A stretch of DNA of 64,000 nt from Bryobacterales bacterium (GTDB taxonomy: Bacteria; Acidobacteriota; Terriglobia; Bryobacterales; Bryobacteraceae). This document shows positions 52,277 through 60,526 of the stretch, piece after piece; within the stretch, counting starts at the first letter, position 1, and every line of letters starts with the position of its first letter. Position numbers and translations under genes: made by a program. The stretch covers positions 62,001 through 126,000 of the forward strand of contig JADKID010000043.1 of NCBI GenBank assembly GCA_016721425.1, read 5' to 3'. The notes under the pieces are model-generated. The model did no database searches. It was given only the letters and a program-made list of their open reading frames with translations, and was not told where the DNA came from.

Positions 52277-53062
52277 CTAGAAGCCAATCAGCATACCTCC
52301 ATCGATGGGCAGCACGACACCGTTGACGAAGCGGGCCGCGGGCGAGGCGAGATAGACAGCAGCCCAACCCACGTCCTCCGGCACGCCGAAGCGGCTCATT
52401 GGCGTGCGGCTCAGCACCTTCTGCTTGCGCAGTGGGTCGCCCGCCATGGCCTTGCGCGAAATCGCCGTCTCGATGAAGCCCGGCGCGATGGCGTTGACGC
52501 GAATTCCCTTGGGTGACAGATCCACTGCCAGGGACCGCACCATGCCCAGATAGGCCGACTTTGCGGTGCTATAGGCGAACACCTTGGGCAGACCGAAGAA
52601 CGAGGTCATCGACGCCGTGAAGAGCACGCTGCCATGTCCCTTTTCCGACATCGACGGGATGAACGCTTTCGTCATCGCATAAGCGCCCATGACGTGCGTG
52701 TCCATCAACTGGCGGAACTCGAGCTCGTCCGTATCTTCGATCGACTTCTTGAAATGGTTGCCCGCGTTGTTGACGAGAATGGTCACGGCGCCGAAGCGCT
52801 CCTTCACCAGAGTGGCCAGAGCCGCGGCCTTGCCTGTTTCGGCGACGTCGTGGGTGGCGTAGTGCGCCATGGGGCCCAACTCGGAGGCGGCTGTTTCCAA
52901 CTGGTCGCGCCGCCGGCCCACCAGCACGACCTGTGCGCCGGCCTCTACATACGCGTGAGCGATGGCACGCCCCAAGCCAGAGGCGCCGCCGGTGATTAGG
53001 GCCAACTCTCCCTGCAGGGAGAAAGCGTTGGCCAGAGAGAGAAAGGGCTGTGGTTCTGACAT
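52277..53062 (-). CDS. SDR-family oxidoreductase of the uronate locus
   Basis: 261 aa. TGGASGLGRA, VLVGRRRDQ (Arg after strand 2, NADP-compatible), NNAGNHFKK, SMTSFFG and YSTAK are all in place; C-terminus FVNGVVLPIDGGML. The layout is that of gluconate 5-dehydrogenase or KduD-like enzymes. Its stop is 2 bp from the start of the propeller gene, and it is divergent from the uxaE-like gene with 34 bp between start codons. Substrate inferred as a keto-uronate or sugar acid. Confidence 0.85.
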   Translation of the reverse strand: MSEPQPFLSLANAFSLQGELALITGGASGLGRAIAHAYVEAGAQVVLVGRRRDQLETAASELGPMAHYATHDVAETGKAAALATLVKERFGAVTILVNNAGNHFKKSIEDTDELEFRQLMDTHVMGAYAMTKAFIPSMSEKGHGSVLFTASMTSFFGLPKVFAYSTAKSAYLGMVRSLAVDLSPKGIRVNAIAPGFIETAISRKAMAGDPLRKQKVLSRTPMSRFGVPEDVGWAAVYLASPAARFVNGVVLPIDGGMLIGF

Positions 53063-53096
53063 AGAGGGGATCTTACTGATATGTTAGTGCATAGTC

Positions 53097-54332
53097 ATGG
53101 ACAACGCACTGATCTTGGGTAGATTCTCATTCGGAATGGGCGACCGTTTCGCGCAACAGGGCCTGGCGCAACTGCGCGCGTGCACGATGGCCGCGGCGCA
53201 GGGTGTGACGATCACGCCGGTCTGGAACAAGAGCAACCGGGAGCACATGATCGTGGGGACGGAGCCGGCCAGCGTCCGTGCCGAAGCCGACGCCGCCGTT
53301 GAGGCGCTGGGCTGGCGGACCGCCTACCGAGTGGACGCCGATCACATCAATCTCACGACGGTGGACCGCTTCATTGCCCCCTCGGACTTCTTCACGCTCG
53401 ATGTGGCCGATGCCATTGGCAAGCCGGCGGAGCAAGCCGCCATCGACGCCTTTGTCCAGCGGCATGCTGATCTGGGCGGCGCCTTTGGCCTGACACGCGA
53501 GAAGGTGCGCGCCGCGGCCGGGAAGTACTTGTTCGCCATCGAGGAGGCCGGCCGCATCTACCGGCGCGTCCTCTCGGCGAAGGGGGAGGGCAGCTTCATC
53601 ACCGAGGTGTCGCTCGACGAGACTGATCTGCCGCAGACGCCCGACGAGCTGCTGGTGATTTTGGCGGCCATCGCCGATCAGCAGGTGCCCGCCCGCACCA
53701 TTGCGCCCAAGTTCACGGGCCGCTTCAACAAGGGTGTGGACTACGTGGGCGACCCCGCCCAGTTTGAGCGCGAGTTCAACGACGACATCGCCGCCATCGC
53801 CCACGCGGTGGCGCACTTTGGCCTGCCCGGCGATCTCAAGCTCAGCGTCCACTCCGGCAGCGACAAGTTCGCTATCTATCCTGCGATTGCCCGTGCGGTG
53901 GCCAGGACGGGCGCTGGCGTTCACGTCAAGACGGCCGGCACTACCTGGCTGGAAGAACTCATCGGACTCGCTGAGGCGGGCGGGGACGCGCTGGCGCTGG
54001 CCCAGGAGGTCTACGCCGAGGCCTTTGCACACGCCGACGAGCTTTGCGCGCCTTACGCCAGCGTCATCGATATTGATGTCACGCGGCTGCCCGCGCCTTC
54101 GTTGGTCAACAACTGGACCGCGGAGAACTACGCGAACGCGTTGCGTCACGATCAGTCCTGCCCCGAGTTCAATCCGCACCTGCGGCAGTTGCTGCACGTT
54201 GGCTACAAGGTGGCGTCGAAGATGGGCGCCCGTTATCTCAACATGGTGCGGGAATGTGAAGAAAGCGTGGCGCGCAACGTCACCACCAACCTGATCGACC
54301 GCCATATCCGGCCGCTCTGGCTGACGGCCTGA
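53097..54332 (+). CDS. Tagaturonate/fructuronate epimerase family protein (UxaE-like)
   Basis: 411 aa. The C-terminal half matches the UxaE family: EVSLDETDLPQTPDELLVIL, TIAPKFTGRFNKGVDYVGD, DLKLSVHSGSDKFAIYPAIA and GVHVKTAGTTWLEELIGLAE. The first half (FGMGDRFAQQGLAQLRACTM, YRVDADHINLTTVDRF) fits the same TIM-barrel family, with His/Asp/Glu metal ligands in DADHIN and DETD. Such enzymes epimerise D-tagaturonate and D-fructuronate in galacturonate catabolism. It is shorter than many homologues, but both halves are present. Convergent 1 bp from the next gene. Confidence 0.85.
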   Translation: MDNALILGRFSFGMGDRFAQQGLAQLRACTMAAAQGVTITPVWNKSNREHMIVGTEPASVRAEADAAVEALGWRTAYRVDADHINLTTVDRFIAPSDFFTLDVADAIGKPAEQAAIDAFVQRHADLGGAFGLTREKVRAAAGKYLFAIEEAGRIYRRVLSAKGEGSFITEVSLDETDLPQTPDELLVILAAIADQQVPARTIAPKFTGRFNKGVDYVGDPAQFEREFNDDIAAIAHAVAHFGLPGDLKLSVHSGSDKFAIYPAIARAVARTGAGVHVKTAGTTWLEELIGLAEAGGDALALAQEVYAEAFAHADELCAPYASVIDIDVTRLPAPSLVNNWTAENYANALRHDQSCPEFNPHLRQLLHVGYKVASKMGARYLNMVRECEESVARNVTTNLIDRHIRPLWLTA

Positions 54333-54333
54333 T

Positions 54334-55176
54334 TTACTTGTCCGTTTCGAACTGGATGCTGCTCTCCGCCGAGGCCTTCCGGAAATCGGTATTGGTGACG
54401 TTCATCGTGACGTTGCGCTTGTAGCCGAAGAGAACCTTCAAGCCAAACTCCGTGCCGTAGGTAGCGGGAAACCACAACCCTTCGTCCACCTTCTTGTAGG
54501 TCACGCTGAATCCGAGTTGTTTGATGTCTGTGCCGAACATAATCTTCACGGCCATCGGGATCTTCATCGCCAGGCGGGTTGTCACGAGCATTGGCTGGTA
54601 GTCCTGTGGATGGATCAGAACTTCGCCACCCCATGGCTGCTCGCCGCCCGGTTTTGGCAGAAACTCGATGCGTAGGGCCTCCACATCGCCCACCTTGCGT
54701 GTGCCCCCCAGGCGAAACGTGTAGTGCTCCTGTTCTTTGTGGGTGAGTGGGAAGAGGTCTTTGGCGAAGCCGTCGCGGGACTTCTCGTCGTTGATCAGGT
54801 CTTCCGTCAGGCTCTCGATCAGCTCGCCGTCGATGTCGGTGTCCTTGTACTGGAAGTCCGGCGCATCGTAGGTCAGGGTCTTTCCACCCTTGCGATAACG
54901 ACCCTCAAATTTGTCCAGCTTCTTGACGCTGCCCGAAGCCGTGGGCGCCACGGTGTACTGACGTTTCTCCTCACGACTCAGCTTGCCGTTGGTCTGCAGG
55001 AGCCGCACCCAGGTGTCCTGGCGGTAGACGATGGTATTGCGGGCGTCAGACGCGCGTTCCTGGTTTTCGGCCAACCGGCGGAGGATCTCCTCCAGTGCGG
55101 GCTGAGCCTGCACCAGCGGAATCACTATTGTAAGACACGCGATCAGGCGCAACATTCGCACCAGCCTCCTCCGCAT
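54334..55176 (-). CDS. Exported LolA-like/outer-membrane lipoprotein-sorting-type protein
   Basis: 280 aa, signal peptide (MLRLIACLTIVIPLVQAQP). Then LEEILRRLAENQERASDARN and long beta segments (YTVAPTASGSVKKLDKFEGR, FRLGGTRKVGDVEALRIEFL, VLIHPQDYQPMLVTTRLAMK) as in half-barrel lipoprotein-sorting proteins. Last gene of the minus-strand run that begins with GAF-ANTAR and includes two MacB/FtsX permeases. Partnership with those permeases is plausible, not shown. Confidence 0.7.
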   Translation of the reverse strand: MRRRLVRMLRLIACLTIVIPLVQAQPALEEILRRLAENQERASDARNTIVYRQDTWVRLLQTNGKLSREEKRQYTVAPTASGSVKKLDKFEGRYRKGGKTLTYDAPDFQYKDTDIDGELIESLTEDLINDEKSRDGFAKDLFPLTHKEQEHYTFRLGGTRKVGDVEALRIEFLPKPGGEQPWGGEVLIHPQDYQPMLVTTRLAMKIPMAVKIMFGTDIKQLGFSVTYKKVDEGLWFPATYGTEFGLKVLFGYKRNVTMNVTNTDFRKASAESSIQFETDK

Positions 55177-55215
55177 AGTACGGCTGCGCTGAGGCTCAAG
55201 TTCCCTCGGCGTTTC

Positions 55216-55656
55216 CTACTTGCGCCGTTCGGTGGCGACCATCGTGGGGAGTTGTACCATGTCCCGGATCACCTGCCGTGCGTCCAGCAACAGAAACCGC
55301 GCGCCCAGAACCTTCCGGTCCAACCCACGGCTTAGAGTTGTCAGGTTTCGGGTCACGCTGGGTGGAGCATCCTCCAGGAAGGGAATCAATGTTCTTGGCA
55401 GTGGTTTGCCTAGCACGATTGTGGACGATGCTCCAGCCGGAAGCGCCTTCTCTTTTTTCAGCAAGTCGTCGACGAAGAACTTCGGCGCGTTGCTGTAATA
55501 GTGCTGGATGAAGACAACGTCCCGCTGTTCGAATTTCGGGCCGTTCTGCGCCATCAGCGAACCGATATTGACGCCGCCGCCCGCTTGAGCATTGGCGGCA
55601 AGCGCAACCGCGACCGAAAGAAAACAAACGCCCAGTACGATCCTTCGATAGCCCAT
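55216..55656 (-). CDS. Small exported protein of unknown function
   Basis: 146 aa. Signal peptide RRIVLGVCFLSVAVALAANA. Mature part: RDVVFIQHYYSNAPKFFVDD and VTRNLTTLSRGLDRKVLGAR, soluble and strongly basic at the end. No family recognised. Sits 39 bp from the LolA-like gene and 55 bp from the next upstream gene, all on the same strand. Confidence 0.65.
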   Translation of the reverse strand: MGYRRIVLGVCFLSVAVALAANAQAGGGVNIGSLMAQNGPKFEQRDVVFIQHYYSNAPKFFVDDLLKKEKALPAGASSTIVLGKPLPRTLIPFLEDAPPSVTRNLTTLSRGLDRKVLGARFLLLDARQVIRDMVQLPTMVATERRK

Positions 55657-55711
55657 GCTTCAGCTTACACCACGGACGGGCTGGACTGTACCCAATTGGA
55701 TGTTGATCTAT

Positions 55712-56119
55712 TTAGCGTCTGGTGACGTCGAGTGCGTCGACGATGAGACGCGTCGAATCCTGGATGAGCAAGGCCACCGTGCCCTGCAACACGCGACGAT
55801 ATCCGGCAGGGGGCGTGGTGAGCCGTCGCTCCAGGTCCTGGGGGAAGGGTTCGGCTGATTTCTCCCATGCCGCCGGTAGGGTGCCGCCTCGCGCCGGCGC
55901 CTTGGCAGGAACGGGCGGTGCAGGCCCTGCTCGTTTCTGTAATCCGGGCGGCAGGTGCCCTGAGCCGGGGCGATAGAAATCCAGAATCAAGCGGCTCTCT
56001 GCGTCGGTGAAAAACGGATACCGCTCGCGTGGCGCCTCCTTTGCCGATTCTGCCTGTTGCCCAGGGGCAACGGCCCCGCCCGCAATCAACAGCACTGCCG
56101 CTAAGGAGATCCGAATCAT
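55712..56119 (-). CDS. Small exported proline-rich protein, RcnB-like end
   Basis: 135 aa. Signal peptide IRISLAAVLLIAGGAVAPGQ. Central proline-rich segment (GSGHLPPGLQKRAGPAPPVP), then FPQDLERRLTTPPAGYRRVL and VALLIQDSTRLIVDALDV. The LPPGL / PPGYRRV pattern resembles RcnB-type or similar small periplasmic proteins found with envelope genes. Exact role unknown. Twenty-one bp after the permease stop. Confidence 0.65.
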   Translation of the reverse strand: MIRISLAAVLLIAGGAVAPGQQAESAKEAPRERYPFFTDAESRLILDFYRPGSGHLPPGLQKRAGPAPPVPAKAPARGGTLPAAWEKSAEPFPQDLERRLTTPPAGYRRVLQGTVALLIQDSTRLIVDALDVTRR

Positions 56120-56140
56120 CCCTCTTAGTGTAGCCGCAGC

Positions 56141-57394
56141 CTATTCGTAACGGAGCGCTTCCACTGGATTGAGCCGCGCCGCCTTGGTGGCCGGCCACAG
56201 GCCGAAAAACAGGCCGACGCCGACCGAGACAATGAGGCCCAGCGCGGCCGCCCAGACGGGTACCGAAGTGGGCAGCGATGGGAATGCCAGCGCCGCCGCT
56301 TTGGAGATGATCCAGCCCAGTAACATACCCAGCAACCCGCCTGAAAACGTCAGCACTACGGCCTCGGTGAGGAATTGGATCACGATGTCGATCCGCCTGG
56401 CGCCAATCGCCTTGCGGATGCCGATCTCTTTCGTTCGCTCCGTCACCGAAACCAGCATGATGTTCATTACGCCAATTCCGCCCACCAGTAGCCCGATCGA
56501 CGAGAGGACCACCATGACAATGGCCGTCACGGCCGTCACCTGCCGGAAATCCTCGATCATCTGCTCAGCCGTGTTGAGCCCGAAATTGTCAGGGTCGGTG
56601 TATTTCAGCCGGCGCTCCTGGCGTAGCACACCGCGTACCTCGTCGATAGTCTTCGAGAGCATGCCGGGCTGCGCCGTCACGATGATCATGTGCTCCTGGG
56701 CGCTCGGTTCCAGCTTTCGCATTGTGTGGTACGGAAGAAGCACGCGGTTGTCCTGCTGGCCGGGGAACGAGTTGGCGGGCCGGTTCATCACACCGACGAC
56801 AAAATAGGAGTGTCCGTCCACCTGAATCTCTTTGCCGACCGCGTCGCCCGATGCGAAGAGGCTCTTGTACAGGTCTTCTCCGATGACCACTACCGGTGAG
56901 CGATGGACGTTCTCGAACTCAGTGAAGAATCGCCCCATCTTCATCTCGGCGTTGCCGCCCTGCGCATATTTTTCGTCCGTGCCGCCCAAATTGAGATTGA
57001 ACCCATCGTTGCCCTTGTAGCGCGCGGAATGAATGCCTCGCCCGGGGAAAAGATAGGGGCTCACACTCAGCACGGAAGGGCAGCGCTCGCGGATGGCAAT
57101 CGCATTCTCATAGGTGAGGGGTTTGCGCAGCCACTCCTCGCGGGTGCGATGGCCGAACTTGATACCGGCCGGGAACTTCAGCACCATCACGTTGTCGGTG
57201 CCGAAGCTCTTGATGGCCCCGGTGACCGCTCCGTCGAAGCCCGTCATGATGCTGCCCACGCCGATGATGGTGCCGGTGCCGATAATGACGCCGAGCACGG
57301 TCAGAAAGGCCCTCATCTTGTGGCCCCGGATGGCGGCCAGAGCAAGCCCGATGCCCGCTACCAGAAGTGCTCTGTTGTTCGTCTTATGCGTCAC
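56141..57394 (-). CDS. MacB/FtsX-type ABC transporter permease
   Basis: 417 aa. Membrane helix near the N-terminus, large periplasmic MacB core domain (~60-270; DGFNLNLGGTDEKYAQGGNA, VVVIGEDLYKSLFASGDAVG), then three C-terminal FtsX helices (IVMVVLSSIGLLVGGIGVMN, VLTFSGGLLGMLLGWI, AAALGLIVSVGVGLFFGLWP). Conserved MLVSVTERTKEIGIRKAIGA before the helices. No ABC ATPase domain in the protein and no ATPase gene in the window. Start overlaps the upstream permease stop by 4 bp; the two differ clearly and may form a heterodimer. Confidence 0.9.
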   Translation of the reverse strand: MTHKTNNRALLVAGIGLALAAIRGHKMRAFLTVLGVIIGTGTIIGVGSIMTGFDGAVTGAIKSFGTDNVMVLKFPAGIKFGHRTREEWLRKPLTYENAIAIRERCPSVLSVSPYLFPGRGIHSARYKGNDGFNLNLGGTDEKYAQGGNAEMKMGRFFTEFENVHRSPVVVIGEDLYKSLFASGDAVGKEIQVDGHSYFVVGVMNRPANSFPGQQDNRVLLPYHTMRKLEPSAQEHMIIVTAQPGMLSKTIDEVRGVLRQERRLKYTDPDNFGLNTAEQMIEDFRQVTAVTAIVMVVLSSIGLLVGGIGVMNIMLVSVTERTKEIGIRKAIGARRIDIVIQFLTEAVVLTFSGGLLGMLLGWIISKAAALAFPSLPTSVPVWAAALGLIVSVGVGLFFGLWPATKAARLNPVEALRYE

Positions 57395-58632
57395 TTTTCC
57401 GCCCTTAATGCCACGATTGGGTCCAGTTTTGCTGCCTGCTGCGCCGGGTAGATGCCGAAAAACAGCCCTACAGTCGCCGAGAGACCTACGCCCAGGAAAA
57501 CCGCGCTGGCCGGCAACTCCATCGGCACGGGTGTTGTATTTCTAACCAGCAGCGCCACCACCCACGCGATGATCACCCCCGCCAATCCGCCAGCCCCCGA
57601 CAAGACGGCAGACTCCACCAGGAACTGCCGCAGGATGTCGGTTTTCCGCGCGCCCAGGGATTTACGAATGCCGATTTCCTGAGTCCGTTCCGTCACCACG
57701 GCCAACATGATGTTCATGATCACCACGCCGCCCACCACCATGAAAACGCTCACCACGGCCACCGCCGTCGCCGCGATCGCACCCGTCAGCTTATCCCACA
57801 TGCCCATGATGGATGCCGAGTTGAACACCATGAAGTTGTCTTCCTGGCCAGGTCCCTGATGGCGGTAGGCCCGCATCAGGACGCGCACCTCGTCCATTGC
57901 CTGTTGGAAGTGATCATGGTCAATCGCCTGGATGGAGAAACTGAGCCACTTCCGCGCCCCAAACTCCTTGAACAACGTATAGATGGGGATGTGCACGAAG
58001 TTGTCCTGCGATTGGCCGAAGACGCTGCCGATCTTCTTGGCCACGCCGATCACTATGTACGGGCGACCGTTGAGCTGCACCTCCTTGCCCACCGGATCCA
58101 CGTTCGGGAAGAACTTCTCCTTCAGGTCCGCGCCGATGAACGCCACCTGGCGGCGATTCTGATTCTCGCCCTCGGTGAAATACCGTCCGGTTTCTGTCTG
58201 GATGTTGCTGAGAACATTCAGATTGGCCGTACCGCCCGTGATATTGACGTCCTCCATGCGCTGGTTCTCGAAGACGATGTCGGCCTGACGGTCCGTCGTC
58301 ATGCCCATGTCTTTCACCATCGTGACCTTGGACTTCAGGAACTCAAATTCGTCGGGCCGCAACTCGGGATTTTTGCGCTGGAGCTCCAGGAACTTCTTGG
58401 GGTTCCAGTCGCCAAAGAAGGCGAATCTCGTCACCACAAAGCCGTCGGCGCCGAGGTCGGCGATCTTCTCAGCGACATAGACGTCCATGCCATGGATGAC
58501 GGCCATCACCGCGATCAGTGTCGTCGTGGAGAGAATGATGCCGAGCAGTGTCAGAAAGCTACGGAGCTTGGACGAGCGGAGGCTGGCCAACGCAATGGAG
58601 AAGGCCTCCATGGTGGATGCGGTCGAGTTCAT
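57391..58632 (-). CDS. MacB/FtsX-type ABC transporter permease, second subunit
   Basis: 413 aa, same architecture: N-terminal helix (FLTLLGIILSTTTLIAVMAV), MacB periplasmic core (KEKFFPNVDPVGKEVQLNGR) and three C-terminal helices (VVSVFMVVGGVVIMNIMLAV, LSGAGGLAGVIIAWVVALLV) with TERTQEIGIRKSLGARKTDI. It precedes the other permease in the operon and is 10 bp downstream of the YheT-like gene. Needs an ATPase supplied from elsewhere. Substrate unknown; the family moves peptides, lipoproteins or antibiotics outward. Confidence 0.9.
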   Translation of the reverse strand: MNSTASTMEAFSIALASLRSSKLRSFLTLLGIILSTTTLIAVMAVIHGMDVYVAEKIADLGADGFVVTRFAFFGDWNPKKFLELQRKNPELRPDEFEFLKSKVTMVKDMGMTTDRQADIVFENQRMEDVNITGGTANLNVLSNIQTETGRYFTEGENQNRRQVAFIGADLKEKFFPNVDPVGKEVQLNGRPYIVIGVAKKIGSVFGQSQDNFVHIPIYTLFKEFGARKWLSFSIQAIDHDHFQQAMDEVRVLMRAYRHQGPGQEDNFMVFNSASIMGMWDKLTGAIAATAVAVVSVFMVVGGVVIMNIMLAVVTERTQEIGIRKSLGARKTDILRQFLVESAVLSGAGGLAGVIIAWVVALLVRNTTPVPMELPASAVFLGVGLSATVGLFFGIYPAQQAAKLDPIVALRAEK

Positions 58633-58641
58633 CTTATGTAT

Positions 58642-59649
58642 CTAGACGCAGCCAGGGGGGCAGTTGTTCCGAATCCGCAGAATCCAGTCGCGCACCACGG
58701 GATCGAGCCAGAAGCGGGGCTTGTCCTCTGCAATGAAGCCGAGATGGCCGCCGTGCTCCGGCGTTACCAGTTCAATGGCGGGGTTTTCGCGGATTGCGCC
58801 GGTCTCGTAGATGGAGAAGGGGATCAGCGGGTCGTCCTGGGCCTGCACGACGAGGGCCGGCACGCGGATGCCGCCGATGAACTGCATGGCTGATTGGGTG
58901 GCGTAGTAGTTTGGCGCATTGCCGAACCCAAACGCCTTGGACGTAAATCGGTCGTCGAAATCGAAGATCGTGTGGGTGCTGTCAATGCCGTCGAGCGGGA
59001 ACTTGTCCGGATGGGCCGTGTGGCGGCGTTTGTAGCGGGCGCACAGGCTGCTGATGAAGCGCCGCGCGTAGAGTGCATTTTCCCGGGCGCCGAGCCTGCG
59101 CACGCAGGCGTGCAGATCGATGGGAGTGGAAACCGCGCAAACGCCGGACACCAGTTCCGCTGCCGCTTCCCCCGATTCGCCGGCGAACTTGAGGGTGACA
59201 TTGCCTCCGAGGGAAAAACCCACCAGAAATCGCGGTCCACGGCCCTCGGCCCGCAACTGCCTCAACACCGCGCGGACGTCCTGAGTGAGCCCGGAATGGT
59301 AGAGGGTGTCTGTGAGGTTCTCGCTGCCTCCGCAACTCCGCATATTGAGGCGGTGTACTGTGAAGCCGGCCTCCAGCAGGCACTGCGCCATGGAAACCAT
59401 GTAGCCACTGGCGCTGGAGCCCTCCAGGCCGTGGTGCAACAGGACTTCGCCCAGGCAGGCGCCTACTGGCCGGTGTTCGTGAATGAGCACACGGGTGCCC
59501 GGCTCGGTCTGGTAGATGACCGGACGCACCGGGAAACGCACCTCATCGATGGCGCGCGGCCAGAAGTTGCCGGCGATCGTCAGGAGGTGGGGATTGCGGA
59601 AGAAAGGAATGAAGGGCCGCAAGCCATCATTGTAGTGGTTGCGGCCCAA
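58642..59649 (-). CDS. YheT-family alpha/beta hydrolase
   Basis: 335 aa. PFIPFFRNPHLLTIAGNFWP near the start is the YheT family opening; LLHHGLEGSSASGYMVSMAQ, nucleophile in LVGFSLGGNVTLKFAGE, acid in VVQAQDDPLIPF and His in PEHGGHLGFIAE complete the triad. Cytoplasmic esterase/hydrolase of unknown substrate. Six bp from the GAF-ANTAR gene and 10 bp from the permease, so part of the same operon. Confidence 0.9.
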   Translation of the reverse strand: MGRNHYNDGLRPFIPFFRNPHLLTIAGNFWPRAIDEVRFPVRPVIYQTEPGTRVLIHEHRPVGACLGEVLLHHGLEGSSASGYMVSMAQCLLEAGFTVHRLNMRSCGGSENLTDTLYHSGLTQDVRAVLRQLRAEGRGPRFLVGFSLGGNVTLKFAGESGEAAAELVSGVCAVSTPIDLHACVRRLGARENALYARRFISSLCARYKRRHTAHPDKFPLDGIDSTHTIFDFDDRFTSKAFGFGNAPNYYATQSAMQFIGGIRVPALVVQAQDDPLIPFSIYETGAIRENPAIELVTPEHGGHLGFIAEDKPRFWLDPVVRDWILRIRNNCPPGCV

Positions 59650-59654
59650 GAACT

Positions 59655-60434
59655 TCAGTCGCCTTCGATTTCGCGGTCCAGCAGGCCGGGCTCGGACGCC
59701 TTGCGCGCCAGATCCTCAGTCAGGATAATCGCCTCGGCCAGGTCACGCATGGGGCGCCGCAGCCGGCGGCTTTCATTGCGCAGCCGCAGGTATGCCTCTT
59801 CTTCTGTGAGGTTGAACTTGTACTGGAGAATGCCCTTGGCGCGCTCCACCAGCTTGCGCGTTTCGAGCTGCCGTTTCATCTCCTGCGTCTCTTCGACGAG
59901 GCGCGCATTCTCGCCCTCGAGCCGGGCCCGAGTAATGGCGCCGCCCATCTGCTCGCCGATGAAGGTGAGCAGAGAGACCTCTTCCGGTGTGTGATCGTAG
60001 CGCTCCTTGTGGTGCACGTTGATCACGCCGATCACGTCGCCGGCGGAGATCAGAGGGACGGAGGCAAACGCCTCGTAGGTATCTTCCACTAGGCCGGGCA
60101 AGCGGATGAATCGCTTGTCGTTGAATGCGTGATCCGACAAGACGACGATACTTTTGTTTTCGACCACCCAGCCCGTCACGCCCTGGCCGATCTGCATGCT
60201 GAGATGCCCGATCTCGGCAGCGTGAGGGACCTGGGATGCCCGCAGGACCACCTCGCCGCTTTCGGCTTCTAGTAGATAGACGAGACACGCATCACATCCG
60301 GTGACTTGAACTGTCATGCCGACGATTTCGCCGAGCATCTCGTCCACCGTCCGGTTGGAGGAGACGATTGCGCTGATACGATGAAGAAGAGAAACTTGAC
60401 TGGTTGTTGGTTCCATTGCCGTGAGAGAGGCCAT
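59655..60434 (-). CDS. GAF-domain protein with C-terminal ANTAR RNA-binding domain
   Basis: 259 aa from ATG 60434 (60416 also possible); a much longer upstream reading is not protein-like. GAF domain ~25-180: DACLVYLLEAESGEVVLRAS, GQGVTGWVVENKSIVVLSDH and SVPLISAGDVIGVINVHHKE. ANTAR ~200-255: TRKLVERAKGILQYKFNLTE then EEAYLRLRNESRRLRRPMRD. ANTAR proteins bind twin-loop hairpins in nascent RNA and prevent termination. The GAF part likely senses a small ligand or redox state. First gene of the operon with yheT and the permeases. Confidence 0.9.
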   Translation of the reverse strand: MASLTAMEPTTSQVSLLHRISAIVSSNRTVDEMLGEIVGMTVQVTGCDACLVYLLEAESGEVVLRASQVPHAAEIGHLSMQIGQGVTGWVVENKSIVVLSDHAFNDKRFIRLPGLVEDTYEAFASVPLISAGDVIGVINVHHKERYDHTPEEVSLLTFIGEQMGGAITRARLEGENARLVEETQEMKRQLETRKLVERAKGILQYKFNLTEEEAYLRLRNESRRLRRPMRDLAEAIILTEDLARKASEPGLLDREIEGD

Positions 60435-60526
60435 TCTGCTTGTAGGATATGAACTGGCGCGGCGCGGGTCCAATCGAAACTTTCTATCAAGCTCATGAGC
60501 AAGACTCGAAATCTTTCTGACATTTG

